From a bacterium (lineage in GTDB: Bacteria; Chloroflexota; Dormibacteria; Aeolococcales; Bog-877), in NCBI GenBank assembly GCA_021785655.1, contig JAJYET010000002.1:1-64000 (forward strand): a stretch of DNA of 64,000 nt, read 5' to 3'. The notes under the pieces are model-generated. The model had not been told where the DNA came from. It did not search any database and worked only from the letters and a program-made list of their open reading frames with translations. The position numbers were made by a program, and so were the translations under genes. Below are positions 52,158 to 61,376 of the stretch, in pieces (position 1 is the stretch's first letter; each line of letters begins with the position of its first letter).

Positions 52158-52904
52158 ATGGCCAAGACCGAGAGCCCACCTCACCGGATCACCATCCGCC
52201 GGGCCCGTCGGATCGAGGACCTGGAGCAGGTCACCGAGCTTCAGGCGCAGATCTGGGGGTCAGCAGAGGTGGCGGCGCCCAGCTCCCTCCTGAAGGCAAT
52301 CTCGGAGGCCGGCGGGGTGGTCCTGCTGGCCAGGGAAGGCTCCCGCCCGGTGGGATTCGCCTTCGGCTTTCTGGGCAGGGACCGGCACGGACGCCTCTAT
52401 CACCGATCCCATGCCGCCGGAGTGCTGCCGGAGCTGCGCGACGCAGGTGTCGGAAGGTCCCTGAAGGACGCCCAGCGGCATTGGGCTCGCGCCCAGGGCC
52501 TCGACCGGATGGTCTGGACCTTCGATCCCTCGCAGCTGCGCAACGCCCACTTCAATCTGCACCGGCTGGGAGCGGTTGCCCGCCGGCATCACCCCGACTA
52601 CTACGGTCGGCGAACCGACGACCTCAACCAGGGCCGACCCACCGACCGCCTGGTGGTGGAGTGGTTCCTGAACCCGGACCAGGCGGGACGTCTGCGGGCC
52701 CGGCGGCGGCTGGGCGGGCTGGCGATTCCGGTCCCGTCAGGGCTGCTGGAGACCGATCCGCCGCCCCTTGCCGACCTCCTTCGCCTGCGCCAGCGGCTGC
52801 GCCGGGCCCTCGCCGACGGGATGGCCGTCATCGACTACGACCGGGAACGCCGCGCCTATGTGGCGGCGGAACTCCCCCCCGGGTTCCCGCCCCCGGCGGA
52901 GTGA
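52158..52904 (+). CDS. GNAT-family acetyltransferase
   Basis: 248 residues of the COG3375 type: an N-terminal GNAT core with ITIRRARRIEDLEQVTELQAQIWG and the acetyl-CoA loop region LPELRDAGVGRSLKDAQRHWA near 100, then LDRMVWTFDPSQLRNAHFNLHRLGAVARRHHPDYYG, a hallmark of that group. A C-terminal extension of about 80 residues follows. Substrate unknown. The 3' end overlaps the DUF2795 gene by 49 bases in a convergent layout. Confidence 0.87.
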   Translation: MAKTESPPHRITIRRARRIEDLEQVTELQAQIWGSAEVAAPSSLLKAISEAGGVVLLAREGSRPVGFAFGFLGRDRHGRLYHRSHAAGVLPELRDAGVGRSLKDAQRHWARAQGLDRMVWTFDPSQLRNAHFNLHRLGAVARRHHPDYYGRRTDDLNQGRPTDRLVVEWFLNPDQAGRLRARRRLGGLAIPVPSGLLETDPPPLADLLRLRQRLRRALADGMAVIDYDRERRAYVAAELPPGFPPPAE

Positions 52905-53242
52905 CGCCGGGCCAGCTCCAGCTCACAGATCACATCCATCTCCCCACCGTAGTCGCCCTGGGGGAGCGCCTCCAGGTCGGCCGCCAGCTGCGGCGATGAT
53001 CGGAGCCAGGGGCGCGCCGCGTCCAGGACCTGCTCACGGGAGGCGGGGTAGGCGACCCCACCCAGAGCTCTGAGCAGGGCCAGCCTGAGGTTGCCGACGG
53101 GAACGCCGCGAGGATTGGCGAATCGGGGCCCCTGGAGCCCGACCTCAACCGGAGGCTGGCCCGGAGCGCCGAGCGCCTCCCTCATCAACAGCTCCTCCAA
53201 CGGCACCTTGGGAAGCAGGTCGGAGAGGTCGACGTCAGCCAC
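52856..53242 (-). CDS. DUF2795-domain protein
   Basis: 128 residues. The C-terminal part matches DUF2795 (LLRALGGVAYPASREQVLDAARPWLRSSPQLAADLEALPQGDYGGEMDVICELE), a small helical domain of unknown function; the N-terminus is LSDLLPKVPLEELLMREAL. The track start lies upstream in low-complexity sequence; I use the GTG at 53242. Just downstream of the chelatase-like operon on the same strand but 190 bases away. Confidence 0.7.
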   Translation of the reverse strand: MADVDLSDLLPKVPLEELLMREALGAPGQPPVEVGLQGPRFANPRGVPVGNLRLALLRALGGVAYPASREQVLDAARPWLRSSPQLAADLEALPQGDYGGEMDVICELELARRHSAGGGNPGGSSAAT

Positions 53243-53431
53243 CCTGGTCCACCCTCGGGGGGGCGGGGGGTCGACGCGCCCCAAACCGGCCGCGGTGGAG
53301 GTCCCACCGAAGTGGGAGGACGGTCCCCGCACCGCGACCGGCAACCTCCACCGTATCCCCGGAGCCGACCGATTCACCGCCCCGCGACCTCAGTGTGACG
53401 CAGCCTGCAGCCGGTCGTGACCGGTGAGCCA

Positions 53432-54460
53432 TCAGGCCTCGCCCAGCACCCGGCTGGCTACCTCGGAGACATCGGGTGGGCGCTGGCCGGGATGGCTGCG
53501 CACGCGGTGACTCAGAACCATGGGCGCCACCTCGGCGACCTCGGCTATCCCGGCGCTCCGTCCGCCCCGGAGGGCGGCCAGCGCCTGAGCGGCCTTCCGC
53601 CCGACCAGGTCGGCGCGATGCCCGTCCACGTCGAGGGCGATGGAGAGCCGGGCGATCGCCTCCAGCACCGGCCTGCCCACCTCCACCTGGGGCAGGAGGG
53701 CCATCGCCTCGGCGATCTGCACCCGAAGACGCTCCTCGGCATCCGCCCAGGACGCCTGGAAACCCTCGGGGTCCTCCTCGAAGGCCTCCCGGCGCAGGAC
53801 GATCTCCACCCGCTCGGACAGGTCGGAGATGCCCTCCACGTCGACGCAGAGCCCGAAGCGGTCCAGCAGCTGCGGTCGCAGGTCCCCCTCCTCGGGGTTC
53901 ATGGTTCCCACCAGGATGAAACGTGCCGGATGCCAGACGGAGATGCCCTCGCGCTCCACCACGTTGACCCCCATCGCCGCCGCGTCCAGGAGGACGTCGA
54001 CGATGTGGTCGTCGAGAAGGTTCACCTCGTCGACGTAGAGGATCTGGCGGTTGGCCTCGGCCAGCACCCCCGGCTGAAACCGGCGCTGGCCCGACTGGAT
54101 GGCCGCCTCCAGGTCGATGCTCCCCACCACCCGATCCTCGGAGGCGTTGATGGGAAGTTCCACCACCCGCATCCGCCTGGGCTCCGCGACCAGCTCCTCT
54201 CCGTCCGCCCGGCGCTGCTGGCACTCCAGGCACAGACGCTCTGAGAGCGGGTCACAGCCGTACCGACACCCCCGGATGACCTGGATCTCCGGGAGGAGCC
54301 GAGCCAGCGCCCGGACCGCCGTGGATTTGGCCGTCCCCTTCTGGCCCCGGATCAGAACCCCGCCGATGCTGGGGTTGACGGCGTTCAACTCCAACGCCAG
54401 GCGCATCCGGGTCTGGCCCACAAGGGCGGTGAAGGGGTAGACGCTCCGCGGCTCGCTCAC
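53432..54460 (-). CDS. Mg-chelatase subunit I-type AAA+ ATPase
   Basis: 342 residues: AAA+ with Walker [15 protein letters not shown] near 40, the ChlI-type insertions ([24 protein letters not shown]), Walker [17 protein letters not shown] near 145, and the sensor region [24 protein letters not shown]. Related to BchI/ChlI, which drives Mg2+ insertion into protoporphyrin, but the large chelatase subunit is absent here. The GTG start is 6 bases after GACAAT. Lies downstream of the fused AAA+/VWA gene (48 bases). Confidence 0.87.
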   Translation of the reverse strand: MSEPRSVYPFTALVGQTRMRLALELNAVNPSIGGVLIRGQKGTAKSTAVRALARLLPEIQVIRGCRYGCDPLSERLCLECQQRRADGEELVAEPRRMRVVELPINASEDRVVGSIDLEAAIQSGQRRFQPGVLAEANRQILYVDEVNLLDDHIVDVLLDAAAMGVNVVEREGISVWHPARFILVGTMNPEEGDLRPQLLDRFGLCVDVEGISDLSERVEIVLRREAFEEDPEGFQASWADAEERLRVQIAEAMALLPQVEVGRPVLEAIARLSIALDVDGHRADLVGRKAAQALAALRGGRSAGIAEVAEVAPMVLSHRVRSHPGQRPPDVSEVASRVLGEA

Positions 54461-54466
54461 CTCTCG

Positions 54467-54472
54467 ATTGTC
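54467..54472 (-). promoter_or_regulatory. -10-like hexamer for the ChlI-type gene
   Basis: GACAAT, 6 bases, then GTG; weaker match because the first base is G. Confidence 0.35.
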
Positions 54473-54508
54473 GCAGAGGTGCCGCCCCCCTCCCGAGCGG
54501 CGTCCCGG

Positions 54509-56593
54509 TCAGGCGCCCCGGCGGAGGGCTTCGGCCACCGGCCGGAGGATCCCCTGCTCGGTGACGTCGAAGAGGGCGAAGTACTCCCCTCCCAGCCGGC
54601 GGCTGAGGTCCGCACAGGCGTTGAAGTGGTATCCGGCCAGCAGCGGACTCCCGGCCGTCTGGTTGGGGGGAGGGTGGTCGCGAGAGGTGTCGATGACCAC
54701 GGTGTGGATCCGCGCCCGCTGGATCTCGGCGGCGGCGGCCTGCGCCTCGCGCAGCGGCTCGTCCCCCCGAAGGCTGATGTTCCCCCGGCCGTCGCTGATC
54801 AGCACCAGGAGCGGCAGCACCTCCTGGTCGCGGCGCCGCTCCGCCTGGATCAGGTCGAGGGCCGCCACCAGGCCGTGGGTGAGGGGAGTCGTCCCCCCCA
54901 CAGCCAGCCGGCTCAGCTGGCGCTCGGCGAGGTCCACGCTCGAGGTGGGCCGGAGCACGACTCGGGCGCTGCGGCCAGCGAAGGAGACCATCGCCACCCG
55001 GTCCCGGCGGACATACGCCTCCCGGAGGAGGGCCAGGATGGCGCTGCGGGTGGCGTCCATCCTCTGCTCGGCGTCCATGCTGGCCGAGGCGTCGACGAGG
55101 AACACGATCAGGTTGCCGATCCGCCGCTGGCGGACCTTCTGGCGGAGGTCCTGCCGCTCGAGCTGGATCGCTTTCCCGTCGGCGGTAGGGGCCGCGCTGC
55201 GGCGCTCAACCTGGTGGGGAGCGGCAGCCCTCAGGGTGGCGTCCAGAGCCAGGTCGGTGGTCTTCTCCTGCCAGCGGGAGCTCACGTACCGGCCCCGGCG
55301 GTCCTGCGAGGTGGTGCGGCTGCGCCGGCCACTGCCGCGGCGCCGACGGCGCTCATGGGGCAGCTGCAATCGTCCCGCCTCATAGCGTTCCTCCAGCTCC
55401 ACGCTGGCCGCGGGCGGCGCCGGCATCGGTCCCGCCCGGCCCGACGCGGCCTCGCCGGCCGGGCCCGGGGAGCTGGACTGACTTCCCTCGCCCGTCTCCC
55501 CTCCACCCTCCTCTCCGCCTTCCCCGCCTTCCGAAGGCCCAGGCTCGCCGCCCGGGCCCGGGGCGTCGGCCCCCTGGTCCCTTGCGCCCTCCGCCACCGG
55601 CGGCACCCAGCTGCCGGCCACCCTCCGGCGGTGCACCAGGGCCAGCTCGGAGACCTCCATCAGGTCCTGGAGGCCCGCCGGGCGCACCGCCCCGGAGGGC
55701 CCGGGCCGCAGCGCGGCCAGCGCGCGGGACGCCCTCACCATCACCAGGTCGGCACGGTGCCCGACCACCTGCTGATCCACGGCCATCCGGGCAGCGGCCC
55801 GGATCAGATTGCGGGGCAGTTCCACTTCGGGGAGTCGGCGGCGCGCCTCCGCCAGCCGGAAGCGCAGCCCCTCGTCGCCGCTGGCGGGCCCTGCCAGGTC
55901 CAGATCCGACTCCATCACCCGGACCCTCTGCTCGGGGTCCCGGAGCCCTACGACGTCAACGCAGAGCCCGAAGCGGTCCAGCAGCTGGGGGCGCAGCTCC
56001 CCCTCCTCGGGGTTCATGGTCCCAATCAGGATGAAGTGGGAGGGATGGCTGGCGGAGACACCCTCCCGCTCCACGAAGTTGCGCCCGCTGGCGGCGGCGT
56101 CCAGGAGAACGTCGACCAGGTGGTGGTCGAGAAGGTTGACCTCGTCCACGTAGAGGACCTGGCCGTTGGCCTCAGCGAGGACGCCGGGCTGGAACTTCAC
56201 CTCTCCGGAGCTGAGCGCGAACTCCAGGTCAATTGAGCCCACGACCCGGTCCTCGGTGGCTCCCAGGGGCAGCTCCACCATCCCCGTGGGGACCATCTCG
56301 AGAGGCAATTGGCGCCCCCCCTCGGACCGCTTCCGGCACTCATCGCAGAGGTCCCCAGCGGAGGGCCGGCAGTGAAAGCGGCATCCGACCACCACCTCGC
56401 GCGGCGGCAGCACCGCCGCCAGGGCGCGCGCCAGCGTGGACTTGGCGGTGCCCCGCTCGCCCCGGATCAGGACCCCGCCGATCAGCGGGTCCACCGCCGC
56501 CAGCAGCAGCGCGAGCTTCATGCGGTCCTGCCCGACCACCTGGAGGAAGCCCGGTCCCCGGCGGGGCGCCAGGTCGACTTTGGGAAGGCTCAA
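54509..56593 (-). CDS. ChlI/ChlD-type fused AAA+ and VWA protein
   Basis: 694 residues: AAA+ with Walker A GERGTAKSTLARAL near 45 and Walker [17 protein letters not shown], a long low-complexity linker rich in G, E and P (about 380-440), then a VWA domain with the MIDAS motif in FLVDASASMDAEQRM near 520, GGTTPLTHGL and LISDGRGN. This is the BchD/CobT-like plan, but with an intact ATPase core. Start: TTG at 56593 overlapping the upstream stop (TTGA); the track start lies inside the 128-residue gene. Cobalt or magnesium insertion is possible only with a large subunit located elsewhere. Confidence 0.86.
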   Translation of the reverse strand: MSLPKVDLAPRRGPGFLQVVGQDRMKLALLLAAVDPLIGGVLIRGERGTAKSTLARALAAVLPPREVVVGCRFHCRPSAGDLCDECRKRSEGGRQLPLEMVPTGMVELPLGATEDRVVGSIDLEFALSSGEVKFQPGVLAEANGQVLYVDEVNLLDHHLVDVLLDAAASGRNFVEREGVSASHPSHFILIGTMNPEEGELRPQLLDRFGLCVDVVGLRDPEQRVRVMESDLDLAGPASGDEGLRFRLAEARRRLPEVELPRNLIRAAARMAVDQQVVGHRADLVMVRASRALAALRPGPSGAVRPAGLQDLMEVSELALVHRRRVAGSWVPPVAEGARDQGADAPGPGGEPGPSEGGEGGEEGGGETGEGSQSSSPGPAGEAASGRAGPMPAPPAASVELEERYEAGRLQLPHERRRRRGSGRRSRTTSQDRRGRYVSSRWQEKTTDLALDATLRAAAPHQVERRSAAPTADGKAIQLERQDLRQKVRQRRIGNLIVFLVDASASMDAEQRMDATRSAILALLREAYVRRDRVAMVSFAGRSARVVLRPTSSVDLAERQLSRLAVGGTTPLTHGLVAALDLIQAERRRDQEVLPLLVLISDGRGNISLRGDEPLREAQAAAAEIQRARIHTVVIDTSRDHPPPNQTAGSPLLAGYHFNACADLSRRLGGEYFALFDVTEQGILRPVAEALRRGA

Positions 56594-56976
56594 GCGGGGT
56601 CGGGCCCGGTGGCGGTGAGACGCCGCCGCCACTCCGAAGGCAGGGCCACGGTCACGGCTCGGTCCGGCCATCCCACCTCGAGCTCTCCGGGGGGAGTGTC
56701 GGCAAGGGGGGCCAAAAGCAGGGCCACGGCGTTTCCACCTTCTTCCCATCCAGCTCCGGCCACCACCCGGAAGTGCGAGTCGGAGGAGGGGTATCCGATA
56801 CGGGGAGGTGGGGCCGGGGGGAGCCCGGCCTCCCGCACTAGGAGGAGCTGGCAAGTGGGGCCCGCCTCGAGGTCCGCCGGCATCCCGGCCGCCCCCTCCG
56901 GCCCCTCGGTGCTCGGGCAGGGCAGCAGCTCGTGCCCTGACCCCAGGGCGAGTGGCTCCTCTCCCAGCTGCTCCAT
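56590..56976 (-). CDS. Unknown 128-residue protein coupled to the AAA+/VWA gene
   Basis: No family recognised. Composition: N-terminal MEQLGEEPLALGSG, a middle part rich in prolines (LPPAPPPRIGYPSSDSHF), and a hydrophobic-polar segment (NAVALLLAPLADTPPGELEVGW). The ATG at 56976 lies exactly 6 bases after TACGAT, so it is preferred to the GTG at 57015 in the track. It ends overlapping the TTG of the AAA+/VWA gene, which suggests a shared role. Confidence 0.6.
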   Translation of the reverse strand: MEQLGEEPLALGSGHELLPCPSTEGPEGAAGMPADLEAGPTCQLLLVREAGLPPAPPPRIGYPSSDSHFRVVAGAGWEEGGNAVALLLAPLADTPPGELEVGWPDRAVTVALPSEWRRRLTATGPDPA

Positions 56977-56982
56977 GTCGAT

Positions 56983-56988
56983 ATCGTA
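56983..56988 (-). promoter_or_regulatory. -10-like hexamer for the 128-residue gene and chelatase-like operon
   Basis: TACGAT, 6 bases, then ATG (56976). Confidence 0.55.
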
Positions 56989-57026
56989 GATGCGCTGAGG
57001 TGAGGCGCGGAGCACGAGGAGCAGAG

Positions 57027-57683
57027 GTGGGAGAGCCGATCGGCATCATCGGAGGAACGGGTCCCTTGGGGACTGGCCTCGCCCTGCGCTTGGCGGCAGC
57101 CGGGCTGAAAGTGCAGGTGGGCTCCAGAGACTCGGCGCGAGCCGGGGGGGTTGCCGGAAGGCTGAACTCACGGCTGGACGGCACGGGCGCTGAGGTCAGT
57201 GGCGGCCCGAACCACGAGGTGGCAGCCCTCGCGCTGGTGGTGGTCGCCCTCCCCTACGAAGCGGTGCGGACGACCATCCCGGGACTGGCCGGCAAGCTGG
57301 CCGGCAAGGTCGTCGTCTCCACGGCGGTGCCGATGTCATTCGCCTCCCGCGGGCCTGAGCCGCTGCACCCTGAAGCCGGCTCGGCGGCCGAGGAGCTGGC
57401 GGAGCTCTGCCCCGAGTCCCGGGTGGTGGGGGCCTTCCAAACGGTGGCGGCGGGGCAGCTCCTGGACCTTGGGCTGCTGCTCGACGAGGACGTGCTGGTG
57501 GGTGGGGACGACCGGGAGGCGAGAAGGGAGGTGGCGGAGCTGGTTCAGCGAATCGCGGGGCTCCGGGCCGTGGAGTCAGGTCCGCTGACCACCTGCCGAT
57601 ACGCGGAGGGGCTCACGCCCTTGCTTCTGAGGCTGAACCGCTTGCACCACGCCCAGACCGGCATCCGCATCACCGGGCTCTAG
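57027..57683 (+). CDS. F420-type NADPH:oxidoreductase-like protein
   Basis: 218 residues of the NpdG/F420H2:NADP+ oxidoreductase family: dinucleotide-binding IGIIGGTGPLGTGLALRLAAAGLKVQVGSRD, the VVVALPYEAVRTTIPGL block, and VVGAFQTVAAGQLLDLG near 135. Such enzymes move hydride between NADPH and coenzyme F420, which supports an F420-using organism. The GTG at 57027 has GAGGAG upstream; the track's earlier start is in the divergent gene's promoter. Convergent with lpd. Confidence 0.85.
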   Translation: MGEPIGIIGGTGPLGTGLALRLAAAGLKVQVGSRDSARAGGVAGRLNSRLDGTGAEVSGGPNHEVAALALVVVALPYEAVRTTIPGLAGKLAGKVVVSTAVPMSFASRGPEPLHPEAGSAAEELAELCPESRVVGAFQTVAAGQLLDLGLLLDEDVLVGGDDREARREVAELVQRIAGLRAVESGPLTTCRYAEGLTPLLLRLNRLHHAQTGIRITGL

Positions 57684-57704
57684 CGGGGGCAGGCGCACCG
57701 GGCG

Positions 57705-59075
57705 TCAGATGTGAATCGCGGCCCCGTCGGCGGCGAGCACCGCCTCCTTGAGGCTCTCGCTGAGGGTGGGGTGGGCGTGAACCAGCGCCTCGAATTGGTC
57801 GGGCCGGACGCCGGACCACCCGGCCATCACCATCTCGGGCAGAAGCTCGGTAACCTCCGGCCCCACCGCGTGGGTGCCGATGAGCCGTCCGGTCGCCGCG
57901 TCGAACACGGTCTTGACGAAGCCCCCGGTCTCCCCCATGGCGATGGCCTTCCCGCTGGCCGTGAAGGGGAACTTGCCCACCCGCACCTGGAGTCCGCGGG
58001 CCTTCGCCTGCTCCTCGGTGAGGCCCAGCGAGGCCACCTGGGGCTGGCAGTAGGTGCAACGGGGTACCAGATCCACATCGAGGGGCGCGACCTCCCGGCC
58101 GGCTGCGGTCTCCACCGCTATCACCCCCTCCGCGCTGGCCGCGTGGGCCAGCAGGGGGGGGCCAGTCACGTCGCCGATGGCGTACACCCCGGACACGTTG
58201 GTCCGCTGATGCGGGTCGACCGCGATCACCCCCTCCCGCACCTGGACCCCGAGCTCCTCCAGGCCGATCTCCTCGAGGTTGGCCCGCACGCCGGTCGCGG
58301 TCAGCACCATCTCAGCCTCGAGCAGCTCCCCCGACTCCAGGTGCAGGCGCATCCCCTCGGCCGAGCGCTCCGCCCGCTGGATCAGGGCGCCGGCCCGGAC
58401 CTCGATGCCACGGCGCTGGAACTGGCGGTTCACCTCGCGCGAAACCTCGGCGTCCTCTTGGGGGAGGATCCGGTCCAGCGCCTCGACCACGGTCACCCGC
58501 ACCCCGTAGGTGGAGTACACGTCGGCGAACTCCGCGCCGATGGCACCTCCCCCCACGATCACGCAGGAGGCCGGGAGCCGGCGGAGCTCCAGAGCCTGGC
58601 GGTAGGTGAAGACGGTGCGGCCGTCCGGGTCCAGCCCCGGGAGAACCTTGGGGCGCGCCCCGGTGGCGATGATGATCTGGGTGGCGGCGACGGTCTGCCC
58701 GGAGGGCTCGACGCGGATGGTCTGCTCAGAGACCAGCCGACCCCGGCCCCGGACCACCTCGACCCCGTTTTTTTTCATCAGGAAGGCCACCCCTCCCACC
58801 AGCTTGGAGACCACCTCACGGCTCCTGGTGATCGCCGCGTCGAAGTCGGGGGCGACCTCGCCGGTGGAGATACCGAACCGATCGGCCTCCCGGACCAGCC
58901 GCAGCACCTCGGCATTGCGCAGAAGCGCCTTGGAGGGAATGCAACCCCAGTTGAGGCAGATGCCACCCAGGGTCTCCTCCTGCTCCACCAGGGCCACGCT
59001 CATGCCCAACTGGGCGGCCCGGATCGCAGCCACGTATCCCCCCGGCCCGGATCCCAAGATGGCCAGGTCCTTCAT
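57705..59075 (-). CDS. lpdA: Dihydrolipoyl dehydrogenase
   Basis: E3 of the PDH complex; reoxidises dihydrolipoamide with NAD+. 456 residues: FAD fold GSGPGGYVAAIRAAQLG, redox disulfide GGICLNWGCIPSK near 38-50, NAD domain GGGAIGAEFADVYSTYG, and the C-terminal HAHPTLSESLKEAV with the catalytic His-Glu pair. A run of eight A's encodes the lysines of MKKNGVEV near residue 105. Last gene of the pdhABC-lpd operon. Confidence 0.97.
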   Translation of the reverse strand: MKDLAILGSGPGGYVAAIRAAQLGMSVALVEQEETLGGICLNWGCIPSKALLRNAEVLRLVREADRFGISTGEVAPDFDAAITRSREVVSKLVGGVAFLMKKNGVEVVRGRGRLVSEQTIRVEPSGQTVAATQIIIATGARPKVLPGLDPDGRTVFTYRQALELRRLPASCVIVGGGAIGAEFADVYSTYGVRVTVVEALDRILPQEDAEVSREVNRQFQRRGIEVRAGALIQRAERSAEGMRLHLESGELLEAEMVLTATGVRANLEEIGLEELGVQVREGVIAVDPHQRTNVSGVYAIGDVTGPPLLAHAASAEGVIAVETAAGREVAPLDVDLVPRCTYCQPQVASLGLTEEQAKARGLQVRVGKFPFTASGKAIAMGETGGFVKTVFDAATGRLIGTHAVGPEVTELLPEMVMAGWSGVRPDQFEALVHAHPTLSESLKEAVLAADGAAIHI

Positions 59076-59100
59076 CGCTTCTCCTCCAGCCGGGACGGGC

Positions 59101-60402
59101 TCAGATCAGCAGCGAGGCGGGGTGCTCGAGGCACCACCGTAGGTAGCCCAGAGCCTCGGCCCCCTGGGCACCGTCGGTCACCCGGTGGTCGATGGCCAGG
59201 GTCATCTCCATGATCTGGCCGGCCACCACCTGCCCGTCCCGCACCACCGCGACCTCGCCCACCTCGCCCACCGCCAGGACGCTCCCCTGCCCCGGGGTGA
59301 TGATGGCCGAGAACTGGCTGATGCCGAACATTCCCAGGTTGCTGATGGCGGTGTGCGCTCCGGCCAGCTCTTCCGGCCGCAGCTGGTTGCTCTTGGCGCG
59401 GGCGGCCAGGTCATGGGTCCGGCGGGCCAGCTCGGCGAAGGAGAGGGACTCGCAGGAGCGCAGCGTGGGGGCGACGAGCCCATCCGGCACGGCCACCGCC
59501 AGGGCGATGTTGCTGGAGAAGAAGCGCCTCACCCCCCCACCCACGTGGGCGGAGTTGAGCTGGGGGTGGCGCTGCAGGGTGAGGGCCATGGCCCGCACCA
59601 GGAAGTCGGTGACGGAGAACCGCGGGACCCCGGGCTGCTGCAATCCGTTGAGCTCCGACCGCAGCTTCATGAGGGCTCCCACGTCCACCTTGGTCGTGAG
59701 GTAGAAGTGGGGGATGGTGCTGTTGGCCTCAGACATCCGGCGGGCGATGGCGTCGCGCATCCGGGTGGCCTTGACCGGCTCCGAGGGATCGGTGGGATCC
59801 AGTGGGGCGGCGTGACCCAGGGCGCTCGGAGCGGCGGCGACCAACCCGCCCGACCGGGCCATGGCCTCGACGTCCTCGGCGGTGACCCTCCCCTCAGGCC
59901 CGGTCCCGCGCACCTGACTCAAGGGAAGTCCCAGCTCCCGCGCTCGGCGGCGGGCCAGCGGGCTGGCCTTGACCCGTCCCGCCGGGGGCGGCTCCTCGGA
60001 CACCGTGGACTCCCCGCCCAGCTGGTGGGCCCAGTCCGGGACGGGCGTCGGGTCGGGCTCACTGGAGGAGGGGGCCTCACCCTGGGCCACGACCTCCGGA
60101 GACGGCGCCGCCTGCGCTCCCTCCCCGCCACCGGGAGCTGGCAACCCCTCCTCCAGCTCCTCACCCTCCTCGGCGATCACGGCAATGGGAGCCCCGACGG
60201 GCACCTTCCCGCCGGGACCGACCAGGATGCGGCGCAGGATGCCGCTGGCGTAGGCCTCGATGTCGATATCCGCCTTGTCGGTGGCGATGGAGGCGATGGT
60301 GTCACCGCGCTCCACCCGCGTCCCCTCCTCCACCAGCCAGCGGTTGATGGTGCCCTCGGTCATGTCGTACCCCATCTGGGGCATGGTGACCTGATAGGCC
60401 AT
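59101..60402 (-). CDS. pdhC: Pyruvate dehydrogenase E2, dihydrolipoamide acetyltransferase
   Basis: 433 residues: one lipoyl domain (VERGDTIASIATDKADIDIEAYASG, the lipoylated K in DKAD), a flexible acidic/proline linker, an E3-binding peripheral domain (ASPLARRRARELGLPLSQVRGTGPEGRVTAEDVEA), and the catalytic core ending DHRVTDGAQGAEALGYLR. Overlaps pdhB by one base. Confidence 0.95.
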   Translation of the reverse strand: MAYQVTMPQMGYDMTEGTINRWLVEEGTRVERGDTIASIATDKADIDIEAYASGILRRILVGPGGKVPVGAPIAVIAEEGEELEEGLPAPGGGEGAQAAPSPEVVAQGEAPSSSEPDPTPVPDWAHQLGGESTVSEEPPPAGRVKASPLARRRARELGLPLSQVRGTGPEGRVTAEDVEAMARSGGLVAAAPSALGHAAPLDPTDPSEPVKATRMRDAIARRMSEANSTIPHFYLTTKVDVGALMKLRSELNGLQQPGVPRFSVTDFLVRAMALTLQRHPQLNSAHVGGGVRRFFSSNIALAVAVPDGLVAPTLRSCESLSFAELARRTHDLAARAKSNQLRPEELAGAHTAISNLGMFGISQFSAIITPGQGSVLAVGEVGEVAVVRDGQVVAGQIMEMTLAIDHRVTDGAQGAEALGYLRWCLEHPASLLI

Positions 60403-61376
60403 CAGCTCATGCGCCTCACCGCGTCGACGATCTGCTGGCTGCCGGGAATGAGCTGCTGCTCCAACCGCCGGGAGTAGGGCAGGGGAACGTCGCGCATCGC
60501 CACGCGGGCGATGGGTGCGTCCAGGTCGTCAAAGCTCCGGTCCTGGATCTCGCTCAACAGGCTGCCGCCGAAGCCGCCGGTGCGCCAGTCCTCCCCGCAG
60601 AGCACCAGGCGGTGGGTCCGACCCACCGACCCGACCACCGTGGGGTAGTCCAGGGGCCGCAGGGTGCGCAGGTCGACCACCTCGCAGGAGACCCCGTCCT
60701 CGCGCTCCAGCACCTCGGCCGCGTGCAGCGCCTGGAGCAGCATCCGCGAGTATCCGGCCAGGGTCACGTCGGTGCCCTCACGGACCACGGCCGCCCGGCC
60801 GATGGGGACCTCCCGGTCCACCTCCTCGGGCACCTCCCCCTTGGTGCTGTAGAGCAGGCTGTGCTCGATGAAGATCACCGGATCGGGGTCCCTGATGGCG
60901 GACAGCAGCAGCCCCTTGGCGTCCGCCGGGGTGGCCGGCATCACGACCTTGAGGCCGGGGACGGACGCGAACCACCCCTCGAAGGTCTGGGAGTGGGTCG
61001 GACCGAGCTGGCCGAAGCCGGAGACGGTGCGCACCACGAGAGGCACCGACCACTGGCCACCGAACATGTAGTGGAACTTGGCGGCACTGTTGACGATCTG
61101 GTCCAGGGCCAGAAGGGCGAAGTTGACCGTCATCAACTCGGCCACCGGCCGCAGCCCGCCCATGGCCGCCCCGATCGCGAAGCCCACGATCCCGGCCTCG
61201 GCGATCGGAGTCTCCATCACCCGCTTGGGACCGAACTCCTCCACCAGCCCCTTGGTCACGGCGTACGAGCCCCCATAGCCGGTGATGCTCTCCCCCATCA
61301 GGATCACTCGCGAATCGCGGCGCATCTCCTCGCGCATGGCGCTGCGCACCGCCTCCCGGTAGGTGAGCTCAGCCAC
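60402..61376 (-). CDS. pdhB: Pyruvate dehydrogenase E1 beta subunit
   Basis: 324 residues of the transketolase-like beta subunit: LTYREAVRSAMREEMRRDSRVILMGESI, PIAEAGIVGFAIGAAMGGLRPVAEL and the C-terminal VVDLRTLRPLDYPTVVGSVGRTHRLVL. Pairs with PdhA to bind thiamine diphosphate and decarboxylate pyruvate (or a branched-chain 2-oxo acid; the two are hard to separate by sequence alone). Confidence 0.95.
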   Translation of the reverse strand: MAELTYREAVRSAMREEMRRDSRVILMGESITGYGGSYAVTKGLVEEFGPKRVMETPIAEAGIVGFAIGAAMGGLRPVAELMTVNFALLALDQIVNSAAKFHYMFGGQWSVPLVVRTVSGFGQLGPTHSQTFEGWFASVPGLKVVMPATPADAKGLLLSAIRDPDPVIFIEHSLLYSTKGEVPEEVDREVPIGRAAVVREGTDVTLAGYSRMLLQALHAAEVLEREDGVSCEVVDLRTLRPLDYPTVVGSVGRTHRLVLCGEDWRTGGFGGSLLSEIQDRSFDDLDAPIARVAMRDVPLPYSRRLEQQLIPGSQQIVDAVRRMS

